From: Lishizhenia sp.
GTDB taxonomy: Bacteria; Bacteroidota; Bacteroidia; Flavobacteriales_D; Crocinitomicaceae
DNA: 7,190 bases
Assembly (NCBI GenBank): GCA_007117055.1
Contig: SKHH01000012.1
Location: 1 to 7,190 of the forward strand
Direction: 5' to 3'
Shown here: piece after piece, positions 1 to 5,834 of the stretch
Layout: every line of letters begins with the position of its first letter
Position numbering within the stretch: position 1 is the stretch's first letter
Notes under the pieces: model-generated
Seen by the model: only the letters and a program-made list of their open reading frames with translations
The model's database searches: none
Told to the model about the DNA's origin: nothing
Made by a program: the position numbers and the translations under genes

Positions 1-121
1 AAAAGAAGGGACAACAATGACCTACACGGTAACAAAAATGGATAAAAACATACCGGTAGATAAAAGTAAATTTGTGTATGATGCCCGTAAATTTCCAGGT
101 TATCAGTTGATTCGTGATTAA
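1..121 (+). CDS. LolA-like outer-membrane lipoprotein carrier, C-terminal fragment (5' end outside window)
   Basis: The frame is open from base 2 to the TAA at 119-121 and encodes the last 39 residues of a protein that starts left of the window. The end reads TMTYTVTKMDKN, then SKFVYDARKFPGYQ and LIRD. This pattern (a beta strand, a threonine/lysine strand, then SKF-x-YDA-x-x-(F/Y)PG and a short closing strand) resembles from memory the C-termini of Bacteroidetes LolA-family proteins, which carry lipoproteins across the periplasm to the outer membrane. No catalytic residues are expected in this family, and the signal peptide and most of the fold are off the edge. The assignment therefore rests on a short tail and could be another LolA/LolB-fold protein. 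A good terminator follows at 167-197, so this is the last gene of its transcript. It converges on menC. Confidence 0.55.
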   Translation, partial: KEGTTMTYTVTKMDKNIPVDKSKFVYDARKFPGYQLIRD

Positions 122-166
122 CTCATATGTAGCATGTTATAAGCATATAAAATACAATCATTAATG

Positions 167-197
167 AAACTTCATCTATAACAGGTGAAGTTTTTTT
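167..197 (+). terminator. Rho-independent terminator of the LolA-like gene
   Basis: A ten-base-pair stem (167-176 with 184-193, one G-U pair) encloses a seven-base loop, and a run of seven T's occupies 191-197. The layout is classic for a plus-strand intrinsic terminator, 45 bases after the LolA-like stop codon. The menC stop codon (200-202, minus strand) lies only two bases beyond the T run. Read on the minus strand, the same hairpin is followed by a poor U tract (CATTAATG), so it would end the menaquinone operon only weakly. Confidence 0.8.
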
Positions 198-199
198 AG

Positions 200-1231
200 T
201 TAATCTGATCTATAATGCAAATAACCGTTTTCAATAAACAATTGGGATGGTTCGTTATTGGTGTACAGCGCTCCTGTACCAAGTCCTTGAGGCAAGTCAT
301 TGTCAAATTCTGCAGTAAACTGAGCGATCGCATTTAATCCAATGTTTGACTCCAACGCACTAGTAATCCACCATGGTATATTTAAATCCGTAGCAAGTTC
401 AATCCATTCATGTGTTCCTTTAAAGCCACCAACTAAACTCGGTTTTAAAATAATATATTGAGGTTGGATGGTATCCAGTAATTCTTTTTTACGACTCATA
501 TCATGAACTCCAATTAACTCCTCATCCAAAGCGATGGGAAGAGGAGTGCGGGCACAAAGTGATTTCATTTCAGTCCATTGACCTTGCTTAATGGGTTGTT
601 CAATAGAGTGGATGTCAAGTTCGGAGAGCAGATTAAGTTTTGACAGTGCTTCGTCGGGAGAAAAAGCACCATTAGCATCCACGCGAATAGTAATAATGTC
701 TTTATCGTATTTAGTCCTAATCTGTGCAAGTAGCTCCAATTCTTTTTCAAAATGAATGGCTCCAATTTTTAATTTAATGCAAGTAAAACCTGCTTGAATT
801 TTTTCGAAAATTTGTTCTTGCATGAAATCAAAATCTCCCATCCAAACTAAACCATTTATGGGGATTTCTTTTTTCCCTTTGGTGAAATCATTTTCAAAAA
901 ACAGTGCTTTCCCTTTATTTTTTAAATCTAATAATGCCATTTCGAGTCCAAAATAAATGGAAGGAAAAGGTCTTAATAGTTCTCGGTTTTCGGCATAAAA
1001 AGAAACTTGTTTTACCACTTCTGTAACTTTAGCCTCGTAGGCTTCTAAACTTTGAAAATCTGGAGAAAGTCCTGGGATTATACTACACTCTCCAACTCCT
1101 ATATCGTTTGGATTTTCCAAATCTGTAATCTGAATTATCCATGCGTGTTTTTCAGTCAAGATACCTCTACTTGTGCCACTTGGACGCTTAAATTGATAGG
1201 TTTTCTTTTCAAACGATGCGGAAAGACTCAT
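200..1231 (-). CDS. menC: o-Succinylbenzoate synthase (enolase superfamily)
   Basis: This enzyme dehydrates SHCHC to o-succinylbenzoate in menaquinone synthesis, in the cytoplasm. The 343-residue protein has the two-part enolase-superfamily layout: an N-terminal capping domain (about 1-110) and a barrel. All expected active-site residues are visible. They are the K-x-K pair K153/K155 (CIKLKIG), the metal ligands D185 (RVDANG), E211 (IEQP) and D236 (ALDEE), and the second catalytic lysine K263 (ILKPS). Related enolase-superfamily members such as N-acylamino-acid racemases and dipeptide epimerases share these residues, but the position directly after menA settles the choice. The ATG at 1231-1229 overlaps the menA stop in the sequence ATGA, suggesting translational coupling. 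Length is normal for the family and no damage is seen. menE, a common neighbour, is absent; the next gene is on the other strand. Confidence 0.93.
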   Translation of the reverse strand: MSLSASFEKKTYQFKRPSGTSRGILTEKHAWIIQITDLENPNDIGVGECSIIPGLSPDFQSLEAYEAKVTEVVKQVSFYAENRELLRPFPSIYFGLEMALLDLKNKGKALFFENDFTKGKKEIPINGLVWMGDFDFMQEQIFEKIQAGFTCIKLKIGAIHFEKELELLAQIRTKYDKDIITIRVDANGAFSPDEALSKLNLLSELDIHSIEQPIKQGQWTEMKSLCARTPLPIALDEELIGVHDMSRKKELLDTIQPQYIILKPSLVGGFKGTHEWIELATDLNIPWWITSALESNIGLNAIAQFTAEFDNDLPQGLGTGALYTNNEPSQLFIENGYLHYRSD

Positions 1232-2127
1232 AATAAACTACTTATCATTAATAAAACAGATAGTAAAAAGGTGGAAAGCGCCACTTTTTTTAATTCAGGA
1301 TCAATAGCGCGCGGATCTTGAACTTTCATTACTTTTTTCAAATGAATGCTTAAAGGAACAAATACAAGCACACTAGACCACGCAAAATCATGATTATCAA
1401 TAATCAAATAGATACACAAGGAAATAAATGATACAAGCAGTAAAGTGGTATGATATATTTTAGCTTTAGTAAAACCAAGTTTTACGACTAACGTTCTTTT
1501 TCCTACAGCAGCATCGTTTTCGTGGTCGCGCATATTATTTAAGTTAAGTACGGCTGTGCTTAACGCTCCAATTGTTATGGCTAAGAAAATCAAAGGAAAT
1601 GAGAAACTCTTGGCATATAAGGAATATACACCAAGCACACTTACACATCCAAAAAATAAAAAAACGAATACATCGCCTAATCCGCTGTAACCATAGGCTT
1701 TTTTGCCTACAGTGTAAGTAATTGCGGCAATGACACAAGCGATCGCCAGCACAACGTAAAACCATAATATAGAAGTAGGAAGATCTTGAGTGCCCACAAC
1801 GATAAGTGGAGCTGCCACAGCCAATGACAGTATAGAGAAAATAATTACGGCAATTTTCATGTGTTGGATTGAAATAGCTCCAGATTGCACGGCCCGTTGC
1901 GGACCAACTCTGTTATCATTGTCAGCTCCTTTTTGACTATCTCCTAAATCATTGGCAAGATTAGAAAGAATCTGAAGGAATAAAGTCGTACAAATCGCCA
2001 AACCAAAAATCAGATTATCCCAATACCCATGGTAAAATGCTACTGCGCTACCAGCCACAATTCCAGCCAATGAAAGCGGCAGTGTGCGCAAACGAAACGC
2101 ATGAATCCAAGCTTTAATTTTTTTCAT
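1228..2127 (-). CDS. menA: 1,4-Dihydroxy-2-naphthoate polyprenyltransferase
   Basis: This integral inner-membrane UbiA-family enzyme joins a polyprenyl chain to DHNA with loss of CO2, giving demethylmenaquinone. The 299 residues carry both aspartate-rich motifs that bind Mg-diphosphate. The first is N59-D60-x-x-D63 with D69 (NDLGDSQKGAD), followed by NRVGPQRAVQSG. The second is D201-x-x-x-D205 (NNMRDHENDAAVGKRTL). The N-terminus (KAWIHAFRLRTLPLS) is the usual MenA opening, which supports the ATG at 2127. Hydrophobic segments run through the rest of the chain, consistent with a multi-helix UbiA fold. The MenA-specific context (menC overlapping by four bases) argues against other UbiA members such as UbiA or haem O synthase. 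There is no Shine-Dalgarno sequence; a -7-type promoter element ends four bases before the start codon. Confidence 0.93.
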   Translation of the reverse strand: MKKIKAWIHAFRLRTLPLSLAGIVAGSAVAFYHGYWDNLIFGLAICTTLFLQILSNLANDLGDSQKGADNDNRVGPQRAVQSGAISIQHMKIAVIIFSILSLAVAAPLIVVGTQDLPTSILWFYVVLAIACVIAAITYTVGKKAYGYSGLGDVFVFLFFGCVSVLGVYSLYAKSFSFPLIFLAITIGALSTAVLNLNNMRDHENDAAVGKRTLVVKLGFTKAKIYHTTLLLVSFISLCIYLIIDNHDFAWSSVLVFVPLSIHLKKVMKVQDPRAIDPELKKVALSTFLLSVLLMISSLL

Positions 2128-2131
2128 AATT

Positions 2132-2139
2132 CAAAAATA
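2132..2139 (-). promoter_or_regulatory. Possible menA promoter, Bacteroidetes -7 element
   Basis: Minus-strand TATTTTTG matches the Bacteroidetes primary-sigma consensus TAnnTTTG exactly and ends four bases before the menA ATG. No TTG lies at the usual -33 distance, so the promoter is only half supported. If used, transcription would begin at or within a base or two of the start codon, giving an essentially leaderless mRNA. Otherwise menA would depend on read-through from the SRP RNA gene upstream. In AT-rich DNA an eight-base match of this kind can occur by chance. Confidence 0.35.
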
Positions 2140-2182
2140 TAAGAAAGTGGGGGATAAAGTAGCTAAGGAGTGAAATAAAGGC

Positions 2183-2207
2183 AAAAAAAGTGGGGCAAGC
2201 TACTTGC
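2183..2207 (-). terminator. 3' end/terminator of the SRP RNA gene
   Basis: The minus-strand RNA ends in CCCCAC followed by seven U's (2189-2183). A compact local hairpin, GCAAG-UAG-CUUGC (2207-2195), sits just before this U tract and could serve as the terminating stem while the RNA is being made. The mature RNA would instead pair CUUGCCCCA (2199-2191) with its 5' end UGGGGUAAG. Some read-through toward menA, which begins about 60 bases further on, is possible. Confidence 0.6.
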
Positions 2208-2290
2208 ATCGCACCGCTACAACCTCCTGCCCTTGCTACGTTCCCGTCCTGGGGGATTAAGAGGGAGCTGGTCGTACAAGACTTACCCCA
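2191..2290 (-). ncRNA. ffs: Bacterial small signal recognition particle RNA (4.5S type)
   Basis: This 100-base RNA is the scaffold of the signal recognition particle: it binds Ffh and its receptor FtsY and directs membrane proteins to the translocon. The hallmark domain IV is complete: a symmetric internal loop with CAGG (2251-2248) on one side and AGCA (2237-2234) on the other, a three-base-pair ACG/CGU stem, and a GGAA tetraloop (2244-2241). The 5' end UGGGGUAAG pairs with the 3' end CUUGCCCCA over nine base pairs (one G-U), closing a single long hairpin, and CUCC (2267-2264) can pair with GGAG (2227-2224). There is no Alu domain, as in the short form usual for Gram-negative bacteria. An exact Bacteroidetes promoter sits immediately upstream and a U tract follows. 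An open reading frame crossing it on the same strand (2114-2296) is a coincidence. Confidence 0.94.
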
Positions 2291-2293
2291 GCG

Positions 2294-2323
2294 CAAAATT
2301 AATAAAGAAATCTAATCCGACAA
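2294..2323 (-). promoter_or_regulatory. SRP RNA promoter, Bacteroidetes type (TTG-N19-TAATTTTG)
   Basis: On the minus strand TTG (2323-2321) is followed after 19 bases by TAATTTTG (2301-2294). This fits the Bacteroidetes sigma consensus: -33 TTG, a spacer of about 19-21 bases, and TAnnTTTG at -7. The expected transcription start then falls at about 2290, the first base of the helix that closes the SRP RNA. Agreement between the promoter and the independently deduced RNA end makes both calls stronger. Confidence 0.8.
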
Positions 2324-2555
2324 GTTAATGAGTAAAGAAATCAGGGTAAACTTATTCTTTCTTTTTTTTAATAGGGAGTTCTCTAAGTAATTCGAAAAGT
2401 AGTGTAGATAAAACTGCGGTGTTTTAAGCTGGATGGAGAACTAACAAGAACAACATATTCAGGGTGTTGTGAATCCTGCACTAATTCAGTTTAAATATAA
2501 AAGTATCAGCTTGCCCTGGGAAAGAAATACTTGAAATTGTAGCTTGAAGTAGTCA
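2324..2555. other. Intergenic stretch with no recognised gene
   Basis: These 232 bases lie between the SRP promoter and the stop of the orphan barrel gene. They hold a plus-strand T-rich run (about 2354-2369) and a weak six-base-pair inverted repeat, acaaca/tgttgt, near 2450-2480. There is also a weak minus-strand pairing, AAGTAT with ATACTT followed by TTTAT, in roughly 2496-2536, which might act as a poor terminator for the barrel gene. A 35-codon minus-strand open stretch without a start codon (about 2383-2490) matches no family I know. No tRNA, riboswitch or mobile-element signature is visible. Confidence 0.6.
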
Positions 2556-3311
2556 TCAAATCACCATTTTAAACAAAACAATTCTCACAGCTAATGTGAA
2601 ATGACGAGCTACATTATAATAATTACTGCCAAAAGGTGTATTTTTTAATTCACCTAATCCAGACTCGTAATAAAAATGCTCGTCAAATTTACGTGGGTTC
2701 AAATATTTCGCATTTCCACCTAGTTCTGATCTTATATAGATACCACTTGATTTAGAGCTGAATTGATGTTCATTTGGACTCCATAAAAACTCAACACCTA
2801 ACTCTCCAGAAGAATTAAACAGTATATTTCGTAAATGAGAACCATCGTCTAAATGATGAATATATAAAGGGTTTCCTAAGAAGGTGGGTGAGTCTTCTAC
2901 CGGTTTTCCTGCTGAACTCCATAAAGTCGAATATGTAGCAAACCCAATACCTATCGAACTATATAATCTCCATCTGCTATGCTTAATGATTGTATTATAG
3001 GAAGAAACAAACAGCAGCGTAGCGCTTTGTGATGTGTTAGAAATTTCAACATTTTCATCAAAACCGCTAAACTCAGTTTGCATTGGTAAGTATTCGGTCC
3101 TTGACAATTGGTTTCGTTGACTTCCAAAAATACCAAATCCCCATGGAGAGCATTTAGCTTGATAGCCTGCTGAAAAATTAAAACCTATTATGTTTAAATC
3201 ACTCATTTCTTTAAGACCTTTCCCTAATGATATACCAATATCGGCAGAAGCTTGAGGAAATAAATGAAGAGGAAGAGTTATGAAAATGGCGATATTTTTA
3301 ATGATTTTCAT
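2556..3311 (-). CDS. Secreted hypothetical protein, probable outer-membrane beta-barrel
   Basis: I do not recognise a named family. The 251-residue product opens with MKIIKN and a hydrophobic stretch (about 7-19) ending in ASA (21-23), a plausible signal-peptidase I site before D24, so the mature protein should be exported. The rest is rich in short alternating strands with aromatic residues and glycine: about 41-51 (IIGFNFSAGYQ), 56-63, 97-105, 113-128 (RWRLYSSIGIGFATYS), 169-178 (GELGVEFLW), 189-199 and a final strand at 237-248. This is the texture of a small OmpA/OprF-like barrel. One cysteine (C54) is present and there is no lipobox, TonB box or C-terminal sorting domain. It lies 84 bases downstream of the dihaem lipoprotein in the same direction and may be co-transcribed or use its own promoter (3359-3391). 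Function unknown; the gene itself is likely real. Confidence 0.72.
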   Translation of the reverse strand: MKIIKNIAIFITLPLHLFPQASADIGISLGKGLKEMSDLNIIGFNFSAGYQAKCSPWGFGIFGSQRNQLSRTEYLPMQTEFSGFDENVEISNTSQSATLLFVSSYNTIIKHSRWRLYSSIGIGFATYSTLWSSAGKPVEDSPTFLGNPLYIHHLDDGSHLRNILFNSSGELGVEFLWSPNEHQFSSKSSGIYIRSELGGNAKYLNPRKFDEHFYYESGLGELKNTPFGSNYYNVARHFTLAVRIVLFKMVI

Positions 3312-3358
3312 TTTATTGTTATAACTCCGGTTGTTTAATAATCGCCTATTAATAAAAG

Positions 3359-3391
3359 TAAAGATAAAGAACGCTGTTAAACATACACAAA
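3359..3391 (-). promoter_or_regulatory. Possible promoter of the orphan barrel gene
   Basis: On the minus strand TTTG (3391-3388) is separated by 21 bases from TATCTTTA (3366-3359), a seven-of-eight match to TAnnTTTG. Both parts lie in the 84-base gap after the dihaem lipoprotein stop codon, and a start near 3355 would give a leader of about 44 bases. The last base of the -7 element is wrong, so this is a moderate candidate. It would let the barrel gene be expressed without its upstream neighbour. Confidence 0.35.
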
Positions 3392-3395
3392 TTAC

Positions 3396-4352
3396 TTAAT
3401 CCGCATCAAAGATAATATGCCAAACTCCTCTCACTTGATTTACTTCATATCCCGTTGCTTCGTCGTTGGGATATAAATTTGCTAATTGTTGTGCAACGTC
3501 ATTAGAAATAGCATTTGATTTTCCATGGCACTGTAAACACATGTCATTCGTTTCTATGGGGTAATAAAAATGGATTTTATCGTCGATGCGCTCTGTAATT
3601 GGTGTAACCTCTTTTTCTATTTTGAAATCATTTTTAAATTTCTCAATCCATTCCAAGGCTTTTCCCGTTGCTCGATTATTTGGGTTTCTCGGTTTATCTG
3701 AAACCCGTTGAATATACACTTGATGTTTTTGTGACATACTGTCTGTCAAAGGAATAGCGGCTACATTGCAAAACTCTAATGCGGCTAACGTTCCAGATTT
3801 CTGAATCGTTCCCATTAAATTCATACCCAATACTCGCTTTGTGCTCATTGCGTAGTGTAAACCTTGGTCTTCAGCGGTTTCAAAATGTTCTTTAGCTTGA
3901 TTCCCCTGATTATTTCCGCTCCACCATTCCGGAGCTTCAATTTGAGCTCTAAACATATAGTTAGCAATCAAGTCAATGGTTTCTTCTGAGTACTTTTGTT
4001 TAGGCATCAAACCAAATTGCTCAATTGATTTAGGCATTTTGGTATAAGCAGTATCTGGATGGTTCAACCAACGTTTCATATCGGCTAGAAAGTGACCAAA
4101 ATCTTCGGCATGATAAGCCTCTTTGACCTGTATAAGTGGAGGAGCTATCAATTGCTCTTTCGGTATGGATGGATTATGACATACATAACACCTATTTTCC
4201 ATGAGTTTTTTACCTTGTTCAATATTTACAGGGTAGGATAGTTCTTCATTGGAGAAAAATGAGGAATATTGCTCCTCATCTGTTGCACTATCACATGCGA
4301 ATAAGCCAAACATTAGACCTATAGATATGAGAAATAGATGTGGTAACTTCAT
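3396..4352 (-). CDS. Dihaem c-type cytochrome lipoprotein with Tll0287-like (DUF3365) domain
   Basis: The protein (318 residues from the chosen start) begins MKLPHLFLIS and has a short hydrophobic segment ending in the lipobox LFAC, with C20 as the lipidated cysteine, so it should be an envelope lipoprotein facing the periplasm. Residues about 45-135 form a cytochrome-c-like domain with haem site C55-Y-V-C58-H59 and M106 (TKMPK) as a possible sixth ligand. Residues about 155-315 resemble the Tll0287-like domain: ALEFCNVAAIPLTDSMSQ, RVSDKPRNPNNRA, HFYYP and a second haem site C272-L-Q-C275-H276. That domain occurs in haem sensors and periplasmic cytochromes. An in-frame start at 4403 would add 17 polar residues before the signal peptide; the ATG at 4352 gives a normal lipoprotein signal and is preferred. 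The electron partner is unknown. It is divergent from the rhomboid gene. Confidence 0.85.
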   Translation of the reverse strand: MKLPHLFLISIGLMFGLFACDSATDEEQYSSFFSNEELSYPVNIEQGKKLMENRCYVCHNPSIPKEQLIAPPLIQVKEAYHAEDFGHFLADMKRWLNHPDTAYTKMPKSIEQFGLMPKQKYSEETIDLIANYMFRAQIEAPEWWSGNNQGNQAKEHFETAEDQGLHYAMSTKRVLGMNLMGTIQKSGTLAALEFCNVAAIPLTDSMSQKHQVYIQRVSDKPRNPNNRATGKALEWIEKFKNDFKIEKEVTPITERIDDKIHFYYPIETNDMCLQCHGKSNAISNDVAQQLANLYPNDEATGYEVNQVRGVWHIIFDAD

Positions 4353-4525
4353 AATATTGTTTTGTATAAAAATAAGTTCTTTTGATGAATTTCTTTGTAT
4401 CAATAGTTACATATTTTTTGTTTCACTCCTACTAAATTGAACACTATCCTATAAATCGAATTTACTGAAAAGTCTGCCATTCTGTCCGTTTGTGCATAAG
4501 GAACGTATTTTGTTAAGGAAGCGGT

Positions 4526-5356
4526 ATGCGATTTCAGCCGAGTCATAAAAGTGCTAGTATTGAAGCAATTGTTTATCCTTTGCTCACCTTACTTGTGTTG
4601 TGGACTATTTTTTTACTCGACCGAAATTTTGAATTAAAACTCTACCATTTTGGTGTAAAACCTAATACCTTAGAAGGCGTAAAAGGAATTGTTTTTATGC
4701 CGTTTATACATGGTCAAAAAGACTATTCACACATCATTAATAATTCGATTCCTACCTTTATTTTAATGAGTACCCTGATCTATTTTTACAGGAGTATTGC
4801 AGTGTATGTCCTCTTAATTATTTGGTTAGGTAGTGGACTATTTTTATGGATTTTCGCTTTAAATACGGGCTCCTACCACATTGGTATTTCCGGTGTCATT
4901 TATGGATTGTTTGGTTTTCTTTTTACCAGTGGTTTACTTCGTAAGTATATGCCCTTGCAAGCAATTAGTTTATTTGTGGTCTTTCTTTACGGTAGCTTAA
5001 TATGGGGGATATTTCCTATGGAGCAAGGTATTTCATGGGAGGGACACTTTTTTGGTTTGTTTATGGGAATTGTTGCCGCAATATTATATAGACATAAAGG
5101 TCCTAAAGCTCCAAAATACCAATATGAAATTGAAAAAGATTTAGGGATAGAGCCACCTGACTTAGAAGGGGAGTGGTTGGAAAGGAGAAGACTCTATTTG
5201 GAAAAATTGAAAGAAAAAGAAGCAGCACTTCTCAAAGAAAAAGAAGAGAACCAGGATAAAAATGACAATCAGTCGGTATCTACAGCTAATATTAAAATTA
5301 CTTATACGGTAAAACCTTCCGATGAGAAGAACCAACCTAATCCAACAAAGGACTAA
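4526..5356 (+). CDS. Rhomboid-family intramembrane serine protease with charged C-terminal tail
   Basis: Rhomboids cut transmembrane proteins inside the inner membrane. The 276-residue protein shows the catalytic serine S122 in G-I-S-G (120-123) followed by a YGLFGFLF helix, the catalytic histidine H174 in WEGHFFGLFMG, and an H-x-x-x-N pair (H69, N73) in the place of the oxyanion-stabilising residues. About six hydrophobic helices span 15-31, 74-90, 92-111, 118-137, 145-162 and 171-188. After the membrane part comes a hydrophilic tail of about 85 residues. The part from 214 to 247 is rich in Glu, Lys and Arg and probably forms a helix or short coiled coil; the end is rich in Asn, Pro and Lys. 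The ATG is supported by AAGGA five to seven bases upstream, a better Shine-Dalgarno than its neighbours have. The natural substrate cannot be told. The 3' end overlaps the convergent phosphatase gene by 20 bases. Confidence 0.88.
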   Translation: MRFQPSHKSASIEAIVYPLLTLLVLWTIFLLDRNFELKLYHFGVKPNTLEGVKGIVFMPFIHGQKDYSHIINNSIPTFILMSTLIYFYRSIAVYVLLIIWLGSGLFLWIFALNTGSYHIGISGVIYGLFGFLFTSGLLRKYMPLQAISLFVVFLYGSLIWGIFPMEQGISWEGHFFGLFMGIVAAILYRHKGPKAPKYQYEIEKDLGIEPPDLEGEWLERRRLYLEKLKEKEAALLKEKEENQDKNDNQSVSTANIKITYTVKPSDEKNQPNPTKD

Positions 5357-5825
5357 ATTTTTTAAGAAGCGTTCCTGTTTCTCTGGAAATAAGCTTACTG
5401 TTGTCAAATGGAAAATCAATTATTACGGCTTCACCTGTTTTCAGTGTAATATCTTCGTTAGTTAGTTGAAAAAGTAAATCCGAAATTCCAAAATTGTGAC
5501 CTACGAGTACCAAACATTGATCATCTTGGAACGTGTGATCGTAAGCAGTAATAAATTGTAATAATTCATTCCACCCTGTCAAGTAAAGAGATTTGTGATA
5601 AGTTTTGGACGTCAACGCTAGGTTCGTCAATGTTCTATCACAGGTTTGACGTGTTCTATTTGCACTTGAGCAAAATACATGAAGTCTAAATTTTGACAGG
5701 TGTTGTTCGAATTGTTTAGCTATGGAAACGCACTGCTTTTTACCTTTATTGGAAAGATTTCTGTCAAAATCATTTTTTGTAAGCGATTGTTCAGCTTTGG
5801 CGTGTCTTAGTAAAATTAACTTCAT
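5337..5825 (-). CDS. SixA-like histidine phosphatase (phosphoglycerate-mutase fold)
   Basis: The 162-residue cytoplasmic protein belongs to the small branch of the histidine phosphatase superfamily, close in length to E. coli SixA. The signature MKLILLRHAKAE gives R7 and the phospho-accepting H8. The second phosphate-pocket arginine is in SSANRTRQT (R57, or R59), E87 (WNELLQ) is in the region of the acid residue, and the second histidine is H110 in LVLVGHNFGIS. SixA is known to remove phosphate from histidine on phosphotransfer proteins, but members of this branch differ in substrate, so the true target is open. The start lies 9 bases after the stop of the SulP gene, so the two are probably one operon. 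The stop (TAG, 5339-5337) lies inside the end of the rhomboid gene on the opposite strand. All key residues are intact. Confidence 0.85.
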   Translation of the reverse strand: MKLILLRHAKAEQSLTKNDFDRNLSNKGKKQCVSIAKQFEQHLSKFRLHVFCSSANRTRQTCDRTLTNLALTSKTYHKSLYLTGWNELLQFITAYDHTFQDDQCLVLVGHNFGISDLLFQLTNEDITLKTGEAVIIDFPFDNSKLISRETGTLLKKFSPLLD

Positions 5826-5834
5826 GTTTAACTG

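Noticed and set aside
1052..1321. Plus-strand 89-codon open frame across the menA/menC junction
   Set aside because: It is antisense to two well-supported genes and shows no domain or signal.
2114..2296. Minus-strand 60-codon open frame
   Set aside because: It covers the whole SRP RNA and runs into the start of menA; its composition (SCTTSSLLIPQDG and so on) is simply the RNA sequence translated.
2328..2390. Plus-strand 20-codon open frame starting MSKEIRVN
   Set aside because: Too short, lies on a T-rich run just upstream of the SRP promoter, has no ribosome-binding site and resembles no known peptide.
2383..2540. Minus-strand open stretches that look faintly protein-like (about 35 codons near 2383-2490; GQADTFIFKLN ending near 2485)
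   Set aside because: They are in different frames, have no start codon, and their length is what chance gives. A decayed gene is possible, but a protein similarity search of 2324-2555 would be needed to claim one.
3312..3350. Inverted repeat TTAATA/TATTAA after the cytochrome gene
   Set aside because: Only six A-T pairs and no U tract follows, so it is too weak to call a terminator.
4505..4512. Possible rhomboid promoter GTATTTTG
   Set aside because: It is one base short of TAnnTTTG, and the nearest TTTG upstream is only 13 bases away, so it fails the spacing rule.
5262..5340. Similarity of ITYTVKPSDEK in the rhomboid tail to MTYTVTKMDK in the LolA-like end
   Set aside because: Only a handful of residues match, the surrounding sequence differs, and there is no repeat at DNA level; coincidence is the simpler reading.
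5162..5419. Minus-strand frame with many phenylalanines
   Set aside because: It is the reverse of the Lys/Glu-rich (AAA/GAA) rhomboid tail; the Phe runs come from complementing those codons.
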